Assembly (NCBI RefSeq): GCF_018129995.1
Contig: NZ_JAFCKS010000001.1
Location: 1,213,001-1,277,000, forward strand
Direction: 5' to 3'
DNA length: 64,000 nt
Origin: Bradyrhizobium sp. SZCCT0153
GTDB taxonomy: Bacteria; Pseudomonadota; Alphaproteobacteria; Rhizobiales; Xanthobacteraceae
The notes beneath the pieces are model-generated. The model had not been told where the DNA came from, made no database searches, and worked only from the letters and a program-made list of their open reading frames with translations. Every line of letters starts with the position of its first letter. The stretch's first letter is position 1. Made by a program: the position numbers and the translations under genes. Positions 8,188-16,164 of this stretch are shown here, piece after piece.

Positions 8188-8335
8188 CCCTCCCCCCTTG
8201 CGGGGGAGGGCTAGGGAGAGGGGTAGCCCAGGAAAAAGTGCCGGTTGTCGATGATGCGTCAAAGGGCGGGTGCACGACGGATGGAATCCCCGTGTGGCAC
8301 CCCCCTCCCTGCCCTCCCCCGCAAGGGGGGAGGGA
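8188..8335. repeat. Inverted pair of CTCCCCC-GCAAG-GGGGAGG repeats
   Basis: Two GC-rich hairpins (CCCTCCCCCC-TTG-CGGGGGAGGG at 8188 and CCCTCCCCC-GCA-AGGGGGGAGGG near 8312) flank about 100 bases, and the outer parts are inverted relative to each other. Related hairpins recur at 16733, 21661, 44816 and 45296 in this window. The element sits between the convergent GST and couP-like genes and is probably a bidirectional transcript end. Confidence 0.75.
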
Positions 8336-8405
8336 ACGGAGAGAGCGGTGCTGTTGGCCGAACTCGATTCGATTTCACGCTGGACAATCTTAAAGCCAAA
8401 ACAAA

Positions 8406-8430
8406 AGAGCCGGCCCATCGGGCCGGCTCT
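8406..8430 (-). terminator. Intrinsic terminator of the couP-like gene
   Basis: A perfect 11-bp stem, AGAGCCGGCCC / GGGCCGGCTCT, with a three-base loop. On the minus strand it is followed by TTTTGTTTTGG, a T-rich run. It lies 26 bases past the stop of the binding-protein gene, as expected for its terminator. Confidence 0.88.
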
Positions 8431-8455
8431 CGTCGTCTCGAAACTATCGCTGCGT

Positions 8456-9607
8456 CTACTTCACCAGCATGTACTTGCCGTTCTTCACCGTGAGCAGGAT
8501 GCGCGAGCGCTGGTCGAGGCCGTAGCGGTCCTTTTCGGTGAAATTGTAGACGCCCTGGCTTGCGGCCAATTCCTTCTCGGACAGCAGCGCCTGGCGGATC
8601 GCTTCGCGGAATTCCGGCGTGCCGGGCTTGGCCGTCTTCAGCGCCACCGGGATGATGCGCTTGAGGATCTCGAACGCATCGTAAGAGTGACCGGCGAACT
8701 GGCTGCGGCTGTTCGGGCCGTACTTGGCTTCATAGGCCGAGTTGAGCGCGAGGCCCGGCTTCTTGGTGGCGGCCTCGTCCGGCTGATCTTCCGGGTCCAT
8801 CACCGGGCCCGAAGCCATCAGCACGCCTTCCGCGGCTTTGCCGGCGATGCGGATGAAGTCCATGCTGGCGGCGCCGTGGGTCTGGTAGATCAGGCCCTGA
8901 TAGCCGCGCTCGCGCAGCTCGGTCTGCGGCAGCGCGGCCGCGGTGCCGGAAGCGCCGACCAGGATGGCGTCGGGATTGGCGGCGACGAGCTTGAGCACCT
9001 GTCCGGTCACCGACGTGTCGGGACGTGCGAAGCGCTCCTCGTCGGCCAAGGTCATGCCCATCGGCACGCCCTGGGCCTTGAAGTCGTTGAACCAGAGGTC
9101 GCCATAGCTGTCGGAATAGCCGATATAGCCGACCGTCTTCACGCCCTTCGACTTCATATGCTCGTACACAACCTTGCCCATGATCGGGATCGGCTGCGGC
9201 ATCGACACCGACCATTTCGCGCGCTCCGGGGTGACCGGGAAGGGCGCAAGGCCGAAATGCGGGATGCCGGCTTCGTTGGCGACGTTCGAGACCGCAATCG
9301 TCGAAGGCGTAATCGATGAGCCCATGATGATGTCGGCCTTCGATTCGGTAACGAAGCGCCGCGCGTTGGTGGTGGCGGTGGTCGGATCGCCGCCGTCGTC
9401 GAGCACGATCACCTTCAGCGGCACGCCGCCGATCTCCTTCGGCACGAATTCCAGCGCGTTGCGTTCGGGAATGCCGAGCGCCGCGCCGGGACCCGTCGTG
9501 GTCACGCTGATGCCGATGGTAATGTCGCTGGTCTGGGCCAGTGCGGGCAGGGCCGGTAGCGCAAACGTCGCCGCAGCGATGGCGGCGGTCAGGTAAAAGC
9601 GTTTCAT
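8456..9607 (-). CDS. couP: ABC transporter substrate-binding protein (CouP-like, aromatic acids)
   Basis: A 383-residue periplasmic binding protein of type I fold (LivK/Peripla_BP_6). The signal peptide MKRFYLTAAIAAATFALPAL...ALAQ is cleaved before TSDITIGISV, and the mature protein opens with the family's ITIGISVTTTGPGAALGIPE. A strong ribosome-binding site (GGGAGGAA) precedes the ATG. It sits at the end of the couA-couB-SDR-thioesterase gene run, 90 bases after the thioesterase, so it may have its own promoter or be the last gene of the operon. In R. palustris the CouP protein next to couAB binds p-coumarate, ferulate and related acids. Here that ligand is inferred from context; the cognate permeases would be those at 21820-25365. 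Confidence 0.85.
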   Translation of the reverse strand: MKRFYLTAAIAAATFALPALPALAQTSDITIGISVTTTGPGAALGIPERNALEFVPKEIGGVPLKVIVLDDGGDPTTATTNARRFVTESKADIIMGSSITPSTIAVSNVANEAGIPHFGLAPFPVTPERAKWSVSMPQPIPIMGKVVYEHMKSKGVKTVGYIGYSDSYGDLWFNDFKAQGVPMGMTLADEERFARPDTSVTGQVLKLVAANPDAILVGASGTAAALPQTELRERGYQGLIYQTHGAASMDFIRIAGKAAEGVLMASGPVMDPEDQPDEAATKKPGLALNSAYEAKYGPNSRSQFAGHSYDAFEILKRIIPVALKTAKPGTPEFREAIRQALLSEKELAASQGVYNFTEKDRYGLDQRSRILLTVKNGKYMLVK

Positions 9608-9697
9608 TGATTCCTCCCTTTACGTGTTTCTTTGAAAGCAGAATTCGGGGGGTAATTCAGCCCCCTCTTTTGGCGATGCGGCGATTTAGCTCCAGAC

Positions 9698-10117
9698 CTA
9701 GCTCCCCGTGAATTTGGCTACCATTTCCGCCGGGAACGGTGCCGATTTCAGCTTCTCGGGGTTAACGGGATCGCGGCCGACCAGAACGCGGGTCTCGAAA
9801 CCCTCGATCGCCAGCGCCTCGCCCTTGTAGACGTTGTGCTTCACCTCGAAGCTCGAGCGCTTGATGCTCTCGATCCTGGTTTCGATGGTGATCCAGTCGC
9901 CATAGGTCGAGGGGATGTAGAACTTGGCCCGCGTGTCGACCATGGGAATGCCGACCAGGCCGTATTTGCGGACCAGGTCCTGCTTGGAGAACCCGGCGAC
10001 CTCGAACAGGGTCGAGGTCGAATCGTCGAACATGCCGAAATAGCGCGGGTAGTAGACGATGTTGGCGGGGTCGCAATCGCCCCACTGGATCTGTACGTCG
10101 CGCTGGTTCACGAACAT
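9698..10117 (-). CDS. 4-hydroxybenzoyl-CoA thioesterase-like hotdog thioesterase
   Basis: A 139-residue hotdog-fold acyl-CoA thioesterase. The segment WGDCDPANIVYYPRYFGMFD (about residues 11-30) closely follows the active-site helix of the Pseudomonas 4-hydroxybenzoyl-CoA thioesterase, including the catalytic Asp in GDCDPA. The length also agrees with that enzyme. Such an enzyme would hydrolyse 4-hydroxybenzoyl-CoA to 4-hydroxybenzoate and CoA in the cytosol, which is what a CoA-dependent side-chain shortening of p-coumarate would need before pobA acts. The start MFVNQRDV was chosen because the family begins just before the first strand; upstream in-frame codons overlap the SDR gene. Ten bases separate it from the SDR stop, so they are likely one operon. 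Confidence 0.87.
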   Translation of the reverse strand: MFVNQRDVQIQWGDCDPANIVYYPRYFGMFDDSTSTLFEVAGFSKQDLVRKYGLVGIPMVDTRAKFYIPSTYGDWITIETRIESIKRSSFEVKHNVYKGEALAIEGFETRVLVGRDPVNPEKLKSAPFPAEMVAKFTGS

Positions 10118-10127
10118 GCGTCGCGTC

Positions 10128-10889
10128 CTATTTCGGCGCCATGCGCAGCGAGCCGTCGAGGCGCACCACTTCGCCGTTGAGGTACGAATTCTCGACCATG
10201 TGCAGCGCCAGCGCAGCGAACTCGTCGGCATGGCCGAGCCGGCGCGGGAAGGGGATCGCGGCGGCGAGCGAATCCTGCGCCTCCTGCGGCAGGTTGGCGA
10301 GCAGCGGGGTGAGGAACAGGCCGGGCGCGATGGTCAGCACGCGGACGCCGAACTGCGCCAGCTCGCGCGCGATCGGCAGCGTCATGCCGACGATGCCGCC
10401 CTTGGAGGCCGAATAGGCCGACTGCCCGATCTGGCCGTCATAAGCGGCCACGGACGCCGTGTTGATGATGACGCCGCGCTCGCCGGTCGCTTGCGGCTCC
10501 AGCTTGGACATCTCGGTGGCGGCAAGGCGCAGCATGTTGAAGGTGCCGATCAGATTGACCTTGATCACCTTGTCGAAATCGGCGAGCGCCATCGGGCCGT
10601 CGCGGCCGACCACGCGCTTGGCAACGCCGATGCCGGCGCAGTTGACCAGCACGCGGGCCGGGCCGTGGGCCTTCGTGGCCGCGGCGATCGCAGCTTCGGC
10701 GGAGGCGGCAACGGAGACGTCGCAGGCCACGGCCACGCCCTTGATCTCGGCGGCAACGGTCTCGGCGAGCTTGGCATTGAGGTCGAACACTGCGACCTTG
10801 GCGCCCTGCGCCGCCAGTTTTCGCGCGGTGGCAGCGCCGAGGCCCGATGCGCCGCCTGTGACGATGGCTGCCTGATCCTTCAACAACAT
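10128..10889 (-). CDS. SDR 3-hydroxyacyl-CoA dehydrogenase (HSD17B10-like)
   Basis: A 253-residue short-chain dehydrogenase. The NAD-binding motif is TGGASGLGAATARKLAAQGA (residues about 12-31), followed by VFDLN, whose Asp favours NAD over NADP. Catalytic Ser is in NTASVAAYDG and the Tyr/Lys pair in YSASKGG. The MLLKDQAAIVTGGASGLG opening resembles the type II 3-hydroxyacyl-CoA dehydrogenases. In this operon it could oxidise the 3-hydroxy-3-(4-hydroxyphenyl)propanoyl-CoA made by the CouA crotonase, giving a beta-oxidative route. That role is inferred from neighbours. It is 24 bases downstream of couB and 10 bases before the thioesterase. Confidence 0.9.
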   Translation of the reverse strand: MLLKDQAAIVTGGASGLGAATARKLAAQGAKVAVFDLNAKLAETVAAEIKGVAVACDVSVAASAEAAIAAATKAHGPARVLVNCAGIGVAKRVVGRDGPMALADFDKVIKVNLIGTFNMLRLAATEMSKLEPQATGERGVIINTASVAAYDGQIGQSAYSASKGGIVGMTLPIARELAQFGVRVLTIAPGLFLTPLLANLPQEAQDSLAAAIPFPRRLGHADEFAALALHMVENSYLNGEVVRLDGSLRMAPK

Positions 10890-10913
10890 GGCGTTCTCCT
10901 GGTGCGTGGTTTC

Positions 10914-12797
10914 TTAGCCGACCGATATCACACGGTCCGATGGATTGGCAGCGTAGAGCTCCTCGATCAATTCGGTGCGGTGCTCGAGCACGGCGCGCTG
11001 GTTGATCGAGCCCTTGTCGGTGACCTCGCCCTTGTCGATCGAGAGCGGCGAGTCCATCAGGATCGCGCGCGTGATCCGGGTCGAGGAGCCCGTGGCCTGG
11101 CCGAGGAAACGGGTCAGGCGCTCGCGAAAGGCTTCGCGCACCAGCCGGTCGCGCGTCGCGACGACGAGATCGTCGGTCGGCAGCGTCGGGTTGATCAGCC
11201 GGCAGCCGTCGAGATCGAGCACGACCAGCGCGGAGACCTCGTCGCGGTTGATGCCGGCGATGACGACGTCGCGCACCAGCGGGGCGCAGGCCGCCGTGAG
11301 ACGCGCGCGCAGCGGGCCGACGCTGACCCAGGTGCCGCTGGCGAGCTTGAAGTCCTCGCCGACGCGGCCGTCGAAATCGAAGCCGGCGTTGAAATCGTCG
11401 GGGTCGGACGGCTTCAGCGCATCGCCGAGCTTGTAGAATCCCTCTTCGTCAAAGGACTTTGCGGTGATGTCGGGCTGGCGCCAGTAGCCGGGCATCACGT
11501 TCGGTCCCTTGCAGCGCACCTCGAGCTTGCCGTTGTTCGGCACCAGTTTTGCGTCATTGCCCGAGACGGGCAGGCCGACATGGCCGGAACGGCTGGTGCG
11601 CGGATTGACCGACATGAAGAACGGCGCGGTCTCGGTGGCGCCAAGGCCGGTCAGCATCGGCACGCGGTAGCCTTTTTCCTTCACCGCGAGCTCGTCGAGG
11701 CTGTTCCAGACGAACGGCGACAACGCCGCGCCCGAGAAGAACATCGCGTGCAGCCGGTCGAAGAACTTTGCGCGCAGGCCCTGGTCGTCGCGCAAATAAG
11801 GCAGCAGCGATTCATAACCCTTGGGCACGTTGAAATAGACCGTCGGCGAAATCTCCTGCAGATTGCGCACGGTCTCCTCGATGCCGCCGGGCATCGGCTT
11901 GCCGGCGTCCAGATACATCGAGCCGCCATTGTAGAGCGTCAGCCCGATATTGTGGTTGCCGCCAAAGGTGTGATTCCAGGGCAGCCAGTCGATGATGACG
12001 GGCGGCTCGTCCTTGAGGAAGGCGAGCGTCTCGCGCAGCATCACCTGGTTGGCGCAGATCATGCGCTGGGTGTTGATGACCGCCTTGGGATTGCCGGTCG
12101 AGCCCGAAGTCAGCAGGAACTTCGCGATCGTATCGGGGCCGATCCGGCCATGGACCTCGTCGAGATCGGCGCGGATCGGCGTCGCCATGAGGTCGGCGAG
12201 CGTGGTGACGTCGCGCCCGGGCACGCGGCCGTAGGACGCGGCGATCTCGGTGCCGAGCGTGACGTTGGCCGCGAGCGCGTCCGCGAACCTGTCGGCGTCC
12301 TCGGCGAAGACGAGGCCGGGCGTCAAGAGCTTCATCAGGTAGGACAGCTTGCCGTAATCCTTCGACACCAGCGAATAGGCCGGCGACACCGGGCAGAACG
12401 GGATGCCGGCATAGTAGGCGCCGAACGCGAGCAAGGCGTGGTCGATCGAATTGCCGGAGAGGATGACGACCGGCCGCTCCGCCGACAGGCCGCGCGCGAT
12501 CAGCGCGGAGGCGATGTGGCGGCTCGCGGCGAGCAGCTCGGCATAGGTGATCTTGCGCCAGAAGCGGCCGCCTTCGCGCTCGGCCATGAAGATTCGGTCC
12601 GGCGTCGTGTTCGCCCAATGATGCAGGCGGTCGGTGAGGCGGACGGGAAAGTCGCCGAGCGGCTGTTTGGGCCGCAGGTAAATCGTGCCGTCGTCGCGGC
12701 GCTCGATGTCGACGACGGGATCGCCGAACGAAATGGGCCGCAGCGGGAAAGTGCTCGCGCCGCGCTCCATGCTGGAAGAGGACGGCTGCGCACTCAT
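10914..12797 (-). CDS. couB: Feruloyl/p-coumaroyl-CoA synthetase
   Basis: A 627-residue AMP-forming acyl-CoA ligase. The P-loop is LTSGSTGNPKAVINTQRM (near residue 230), the A5 region GLGATETAPF (near 390), the hinge region FDFDGRVGEDFKLASGTW (near 480), and the protein ends with a long C-terminal domain containing KGEVTDKGSINQRAVLEHR. The length above 600 and the FKLASGTWVSVG hinge are typical of feruloyl-CoA synthetases rather than fatty-acid ligases, where the hinge is DRKKD. It activates ferulate, p-coumarate or caffeate with ATP and CoA in the cytosol. Its ATG overlaps the stop of the crotonase gene (ATGA), so the two are translationally coupled. In R. palustris the same pair is couA-couB. 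Confidence 0.92.
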   Translation of the reverse strand: MSAQPSSSSMERGASTFPLRPISFGDPVVDIERRDDGTIYLRPKQPLGDFPVRLTDRLHHWANTTPDRIFMAEREGGRFWRKITYAELLAASRHIASALIARGLSAERPVVILSGNSIDHALLAFGAYYAGIPFCPVSPAYSLVSKDYGKLSYLMKLLTPGLVFAEDADRFADALAANVTLGTEIAASYGRVPGRDVTTLADLMATPIRADLDEVHGRIGPDTIAKFLLTSGSTGNPKAVINTQRMICANQVMLRETLAFLKDEPPVIIDWLPWNHTFGGNHNIGLTLYNGGSMYLDAGKPMPGGIEETVRNLQEISPTVYFNVPKGYESLLPYLRDDQGLRAKFFDRLHAMFFSGAALSPFVWNSLDELAVKEKGYRVPMLTGLGATETAPFFMSVNPRTSRSGHVGLPVSGNDAKLVPNNGKLEVRCKGPNVMPGYWRQPDITAKSFDEEGFYKLGDALKPSDPDDFNAGFDFDGRVGEDFKLASGTWVSVGPLRARLTAACAPLVRDVVIAGINRDEVSALVVLDLDGCRLINPTLPTDDLVVATRDRLVREAFRERLTRFLGQATGSSTRITRAILMDSPLSIDKGEVTDKGSINQRAVLEHRTELIEELYAANPSDRVISVG

Positions 12798-13603
12798 GAT
12801 TTCGGCTTCACCTTTGCGGTCTTGTGCTCGAGGAATTCGCGAATCCTGCGCTTGGCTTCCTTGTCGCTCTGCGCGACCGTCGCCATCAGCGATTCCATGA
12901 GGAGGCCGGCCTGCGGATTGGCCTCCGCGATCATCGGCAACGCCTGGAGCACGGCGAAATTCGTCAGCGGCGCGTTGGAGGCGACCTTGGTCGCAAGCTC
13001 CAGCGCCTTGCCGAGGCCGTTGCCGGCTTCCGTCACATATTGCGCGAAGCCGTAGGAAGCGCCTTCGGTCGCGCTATAGACGCGGCCCGTCAGCATCATG
13101 TCCATCATCCTGGCGACGCCGATCAGGCGCGGCAGGCGCACCGAGCCGCCGCCGCCGACGAAGATGCCGCGCTGCCCCTCCGGCAGGGCGAAATAGGTCG
13201 AGGGCTCGGCGACACGGATATGCGCCGCGCAGGCGAGTTCCAGCCCGCCGCCGATTACCGCGCCCCTGAGCGCCGCGATGACGGGCACGCGGCTGTACTG
13301 GATGCGGTCGAACACCCGGTGCCACATCTGGGAGTGGAGAAGGCCGCCGGTGGCGTCGTGATCCTGCAGTTCGGACAGGTCGAGGCCGGAGGAGAAATGG
13401 TCGCCGATACCGTGGATCACGACCGCGCCGATATCCTCGGGCAGGGACGCAAAACATTCGCCGATTTCCAGGATGATGCCGTCGTTCAGCGCATTGCGCT
13501 TGGCCGGCCGGTTCAGACCCACGGTCAGGACCCGGTCCGCCCGCTCGATCCTCAAAAGCCCGGAGGCGCCCGCCTCGGCGGTCTCGGCGTTTCCCTGTGT
13601 CAT
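12794..13603 (-). CDS. couA: Enoyl-CoA hydratase/aldolase-type crotonase for hydroxycinnamoyl-CoA
   Basis: A 269-residue crotonase. The first oxyanion segment is HGIGDHFSSGLDLSEL (about residues 64-79) and the second RGAVIGGGLELACAAHIRVA (about 110-129); here the Glu in GGGLELA matches the catalytic Glu of true hydratases. It is the first gene of the couA-couB-SDR-thioesterase run, so it should add water to p-coumaroyl- or feruloyl-CoA, and possibly cleave the adduct. The start ATG at 13603 has AAGGA seven bases upstream. The promoter carries TTGACT at 13650-13655 and TACAAC at 13628-13633 (16-base spacing, minus strand), with a palindrome across the -10. Confidence 0.9.
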   Translation of the reverse strand: MTQGNAETAEAGASGLLRIERADRVLTVGLNRPAKRNALNDGIILEIGECFASLPEDIGAVVIHGIGDHFSSGLDLSELQDHDATGGLLHSQMWHRVFDRIQYSRVPVIAALRGAVIGGGLELACAAHIRVAEPSTYFALPEGQRGIFVGGGGSVRLPRLIGVARMMDMMLTGRVYSATEGASYGFAQYVTEAGNGLGKALELATKVASNAPLTNFAVLQALPMIAEANPQAGLLMESLMATVAQSDKEAKRRIREFLEHKTAKVKPKS

Positions 13604-13622
13604 TTGCGTCCTTGTCAGAATA

Positions 13623-13637
13623 GTTATGTTGTATAAC
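13623..13637. promoter_or_regulatory. Candidate CouR operator over couA -10 region
   Basis: GTTAT-GTTGT-ATAAC is a 15-bp palindrome with five-base arms. It overlaps the predicted couA -10 element (TACAAC on the minus strand, 13628-13633; -35 TTGACT at 13650-13655). The same arrangement recurs at 18085-18099 and 25473-25487. Blocking of the -10 fits a MarR-type repressor; the regulator assignment is inference. Confidence 0.65.
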
Positions 13638-13731
13638 GAATTCCGGGGGAGTCAAGAAGCTCCATCCTCGCAGTCGCGAGGGTGAACCGTCAGGCAATCG
13701 GTGCCACACGAGCGCAAGATGCGGAAATGCT

Positions 13732-14130
13732 TCAGGCGGCTTCAGTCATCAGCTTTTTTGCGGCCTGGGCAAGCAGGCCCGATCGTGTGTAGCCGTGGGC
13801 TTCAGCGTACTTATCGATCTGCTCCAGGACGTCACCGGGCAACGTGACATTGACGCGTACGATCTTGGGCTGGCCATCTTTCACCGACACGAGAATGGCG
13901 ACGCCGGAGCGGTTCGTGGGATCCGACATGATGTCTTCGAGCGACGAAGGCTCGGGAATGGCCTCGCCGTCTTCTTCCAACCCTTCAAGATGAAACGCCA
14001 GCGCTTCTTCAGCCATGTCCCGCGCTTCATCCAAGGTGGTCCCTGCAGTCACAACGCCGGGCAGGTCAGGAAACGACACGCCGAAATCGCTGTCGGCATC
14101 CTTATGGATAAGACCAATATAGTGACGCAT
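13732..14130 (-). CDS. hicB: HicB-family antitoxin
   Basis: A 132-residue antitoxin with two parts. Residues 1-75 are the degenerate RNase-H-like HicB fold (DSDFGVSFPDLPGVVTAG, then the Ala-Glu-rich helix LDEARDMAEEALAFHLEGLE). Residues about 85-130 are a ribbon-helix-helix DNA-binding end (RVNVTLPGDVLEQIDKYAEA, then YTRSGLLAQAAKKL). It would bind and block HicA and repress the shared promoter. The start is six bases after the hicA stop, so the two are one operon in the common hicA-hicB order. The pair lies between the couA promoter and the DUF3237 gene, splitting an otherwise catabolic block. Confidence 0.93.
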   Translation of the reverse strand: MRHYIGLIHKDADSDFGVSFPDLPGVVTAGTTLDEARDMAEEALAFHLEGLEEDGEAIPEPSSLEDIMSDPTNRSGVAILVSVKDGQPKIVRVNVTLPGDVLEQIDKYAEAHGYTRSGLLAQAAKKLMTEAA

Positions 14131-14135
14131 GGCGC

Positions 14136-14324
14136 TTACCTCAGTTTCAGTCCTGATTGCTGTTCAATGCTCTTCAACGTTCCGAGCGCGATGTCTCGCT
14201 TCGGATGAGGGACCGTCACGCGGCCCTTTTTGGTCGGATGACTGAACTGGACGTGGCTGCCCTTCTGAGCCACTTGCACCCAGCCATCGCTGTGAAGGGC
14301 CGAGATAATGTCTCGACTATTCAT
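14136..14324 (-). CDS. hicA: HicA-family mRNA interferase toxin
   Basis: A 62-residue toxin with the dsRNA-binding-like HicA fold. The N-terminal helix MNSRDIISALHSDGWVQV is followed by the catalytic His segment KGSHVQFSHPTKKGRVTVPH, in which the Gly-Ser-His and the second His-Pro are conserved, and a C-terminal helix LGTLKSIEQQSGL. Such toxins cut mRNA and stop translation unless HicB binds them. No Shine-Dalgarno sequence precedes the ATG. Instead a strong promoter ends almost at the start codon, so a leaderless transcript is predicted. The gene looks intact. Confidence 0.93.
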   Translation of the reverse strand: MNSRDIISALHSDGWVQVAQKGSHVQFSHPTKKGRVTVPHPKRDIALGTLKSIEQQSGLKLR

Positions 14325-14325
14325 G

Positions 14326-14361
14326 GTGTGTATTTATACACACTGTAGTGGCGGCGGTCAA
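14326..14361 (-). promoter_or_regulatory. hicA promoter with 18-bp palindromic operator
   Basis: On the minus strand TTGACC (14356-14361) and TATAAA (14333-14338) are 17 bases apart, a near-consensus sigma-70 promoter. The -10 is inside an 18-bp palindrome, GTGTGTAT-TT-ATACACAC (14326-14343), which ends one base from the hicA ATG. Predicted transcription start is at or within three bases of the start codon. The palindrome is a likely site for HicB ribbon-helix-helix autorepression. Confidence 0.8.
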
Positions 14362-14368
14362 TGGGGCC

Positions 14369-14830
14369 TTACATCACCTGATGCACGTCGATCACCACGC
14401 GGTCGGCATGCCGCGCGGCCGAGCCGACGAAAATGCGCTCCATCAGCCAGCGATACTTCTCATGCCCGGTCTCGAATTTCGGCACGGTGCGAAAATAGAT
14501 CTGCTTCGGGTCCACCGGCTCGCCGCGCTTGAGTTTTTGCAGCAGCTCGACCGGGCCGAAGCGCATGCCCTTGTTCTCGACATAGACGACGGCGCCGTCG
14601 TCGGTCTCGAAGGCGTATTTCGCCTCGAGGTCGATCAGCTCGTTGGGGCGGATGGTCTGGAAATCGGCGCCGAACGGCAGCACCTTTCCGGTGATCGATC
14701 CCGTCACCTTGCCGCCGAGGATCGGAATGATGCGGCGAACGCCGATACCGGTCTCTCCGGCAGTGACGACGTCGCCGATTTTCGCGGTGATGGTGAAGAC
14801 GTATCTGGTGTCGAGCGTGGGTGTGGTCAT
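14369..14830 (-). CDS. DUF3237 domain-containing protein
   Basis: A 153-residue cytosolic protein of the DUF3237 family, a small beta-barrel of unknown function. Typical segments are RYVFTITAKIG near the start, GVRRIIPILGGKVTGSITGK in the middle, then a conserved pattern VLPFGADFQ, and YFRTVPKFETG near the end. It starts 12 bases after the tarM stop on the same strand, so it is probably the last gene of the tarPQM operon. DUF3237 genes often lie near aromatic-compound or short-chain-acid catabolic genes, which suggests a role with the imported substrate, but that is inference and the reaction is not known. Confidence 0.87.
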   Translation of the reverse strand: MTTPTLDTRYVFTITAKIGDVVTAGETGIGVRRIIPILGGKVTGSITGKVLPFGADFQTIRPNELIDLEAKYAFETDDGAVVYVENKGMRFGPVELLQKLKRGEPVDPKQIYFRTVPKFETGHEKYRWLMERIFVGSAARHADRVVIDVHQVM

Positions 14831-14842
14831 CGCTTCACCTCC

Positions 14843-16162
14843 TTATTGCGCCATCATCCGGGTCGGCAGCCAGGTCGCCAGCAGCGGGAAGGCGATCAGG
14901 ATCACGAGGCGCACCAGGTCCGTCGCCACGAACGGGATCACGCCCTTGAAGATGGTGGAGAAGGAGACGTCCTTCACCACGCTTTTTATGACAAAGACGT
15001 TCATGCCGACCGGCGGATGGATCAGGCCGAGCTCGACCGTCATCACGATGATGACGCCGAACCAGATCGGATCAAATCCAAGATGCGTGATCACGGGGAA
15101 GATGATCGGCACGGTGAGGATGATCATCGCCATGGCGTCCATCAGGCAGCCGAGCACGAGATACATCACCATGATCAGCGCCAGCACCCCGTAGGGGCCG
15201 AGGCCGAGGCCGGTGAGGAATTCGGTGACCTTCTGCGGTGTCTGCGTCACCGTGAGGAAGTAGCCGAAGATCAGGGCACCGATCAGCACGGTGAACACCG
15301 CTGCCGCGGTGCGCGTCGCCTGCAGCAGCGACGCCAGGATCTTCTCGCGGTCGAGCCGGCCCGTCACCACGCCGATGATGAAGGCGCCGGCGGCGCCGAC
15401 GCCGCCGGCTTCCGTCGGCGTGAAGCGCGGCAGGAAGGGCAGGCCGTAGAGGCCGCCGATGACGAACACGAACAGCAGCACCGGTGCCCAGATGTCCTTC
15501 AATCCGGCGAATCGCTCGCGCCACGGCAGCACCTTGCCCTTGGGCAGGAAGTCCGGCCGGAAATAGCCGATCAGGAAGATCGTGATCATGTACATGCTCA
15601 TCGCCAGCAGGCCCGGGATGATGCCTGCGATGAACAGTTTTCCGATGTCCTGCTCGGTGATGATGCCGTAGACCGCGAGCACTGTGGAGGGCGGCAGCAT
15701 CGCCCCCAGCGTGCCGCCGGCGGCGATCACGCCCGTGGCGAACGACTGCGGATAGCCGAAGCGGCGCATCTCGGGATAAGCGACCGCGGAGAACGTCGCG
15801 GCGGTCGCGACCGACGAGCCGCAGATCGCGGCAAAGCCGCCGCAGGCGCCGACGGTGGCGATGCCGAGCCCGCCGCGCAAATGTCCGACGAAACCGTTGG
15901 CGGCGCGGAACAGCTCGCGGCTCATGCCGGAATTGCTGACGAACGAGCCCATCAGCAGAAACATCGGGATTACGCCGAACGTGTAGTCGGTGACCGTGCG
16001 CATCGAGGTCTGGCCGACCAGCTTCAGCGCCGGCGTGGCGCCGACCAGATAGGAGAAACCGGACACGCCGACGAGGCCCATGGCCATGCCGACGGGCACG
16101 CGCAGCAGCATCAGGACGAAGAGGGAAACGAAGCCGAGAACGGCGACGGCATCGGTGCTCAT
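14843..16162 (-). CDS. tarM: TRAP transporter large permease (DctM type)
   Basis: A 439-residue inner-membrane protein with about twelve hydrophobic helices. It begins MSTDAVAVLGFVSLFVLMLL and shows DctM family features: GGFAAICGSSVATAATFSAV (about residues 106-125), PPSTVLAVYGIITEQDIGKL, and LGCLMDAMAMIILTVPIIFP near residue 350. It drives Na+- or H+-coupled uptake together with the small permease and periplasmic binding protein encoded upstream. The start ATG lies two bases after the stop of the small permease gene. Reading upstream in the same frame gives only out-of-frame sequence of that gene. By analogy to R. palustris TarPQM the substrate is probably p-coumarate or a related aromatic acid. 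Confidence 0.92.
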   Translation of the reverse strand: MSTDAVAVLGFVSLFVLMLLRVPVGMAMGLVGVSGFSYLVGATPALKLVGQTSMRTVTDYTFGVIPMFLLMGSFVSNSGMSRELFRAANGFVGHLRGGLGIATVGACGGFAAICGSSVATAATFSAVAYPEMRRFGYPQSFATGVIAAGGTLGAMLPPSTVLAVYGIITEQDIGKLFIAGIIPGLLAMSMYMITIFLIGYFRPDFLPKGKVLPWRERFAGLKDIWAPVLLFVFVIGGLYGLPFLPRFTPTEAGGVGAAGAFIIGVVTGRLDREKILASLLQATRTAAAVFTVLIGALIFGYFLTVTQTPQKVTEFLTGLGLGPYGVLALIMVMYLVLGCLMDAMAMIILTVPIIFPVITHLGFDPIWFGVIIVMTVELGLIHPPVGMNVFVIKSVVKDVSFSTIFKGVIPFVATDLVRLVILIAFPLLATWLPTRMMAQ

Positions 16163-16164
16163 GA

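Noticed and set aside
10059..13055. Open frame of 998 codons on the plus strand opposite couA, couB, the SDR gene and part of the thioesterase gene
   Set aside because: Shadow of real minus-strand genes with a composition typical of antisense frames.
13604..13731. A small gene between couA and hicB
   Set aside because: The stretch contains only the couA promoter and operator; no frame with a start signal was found.
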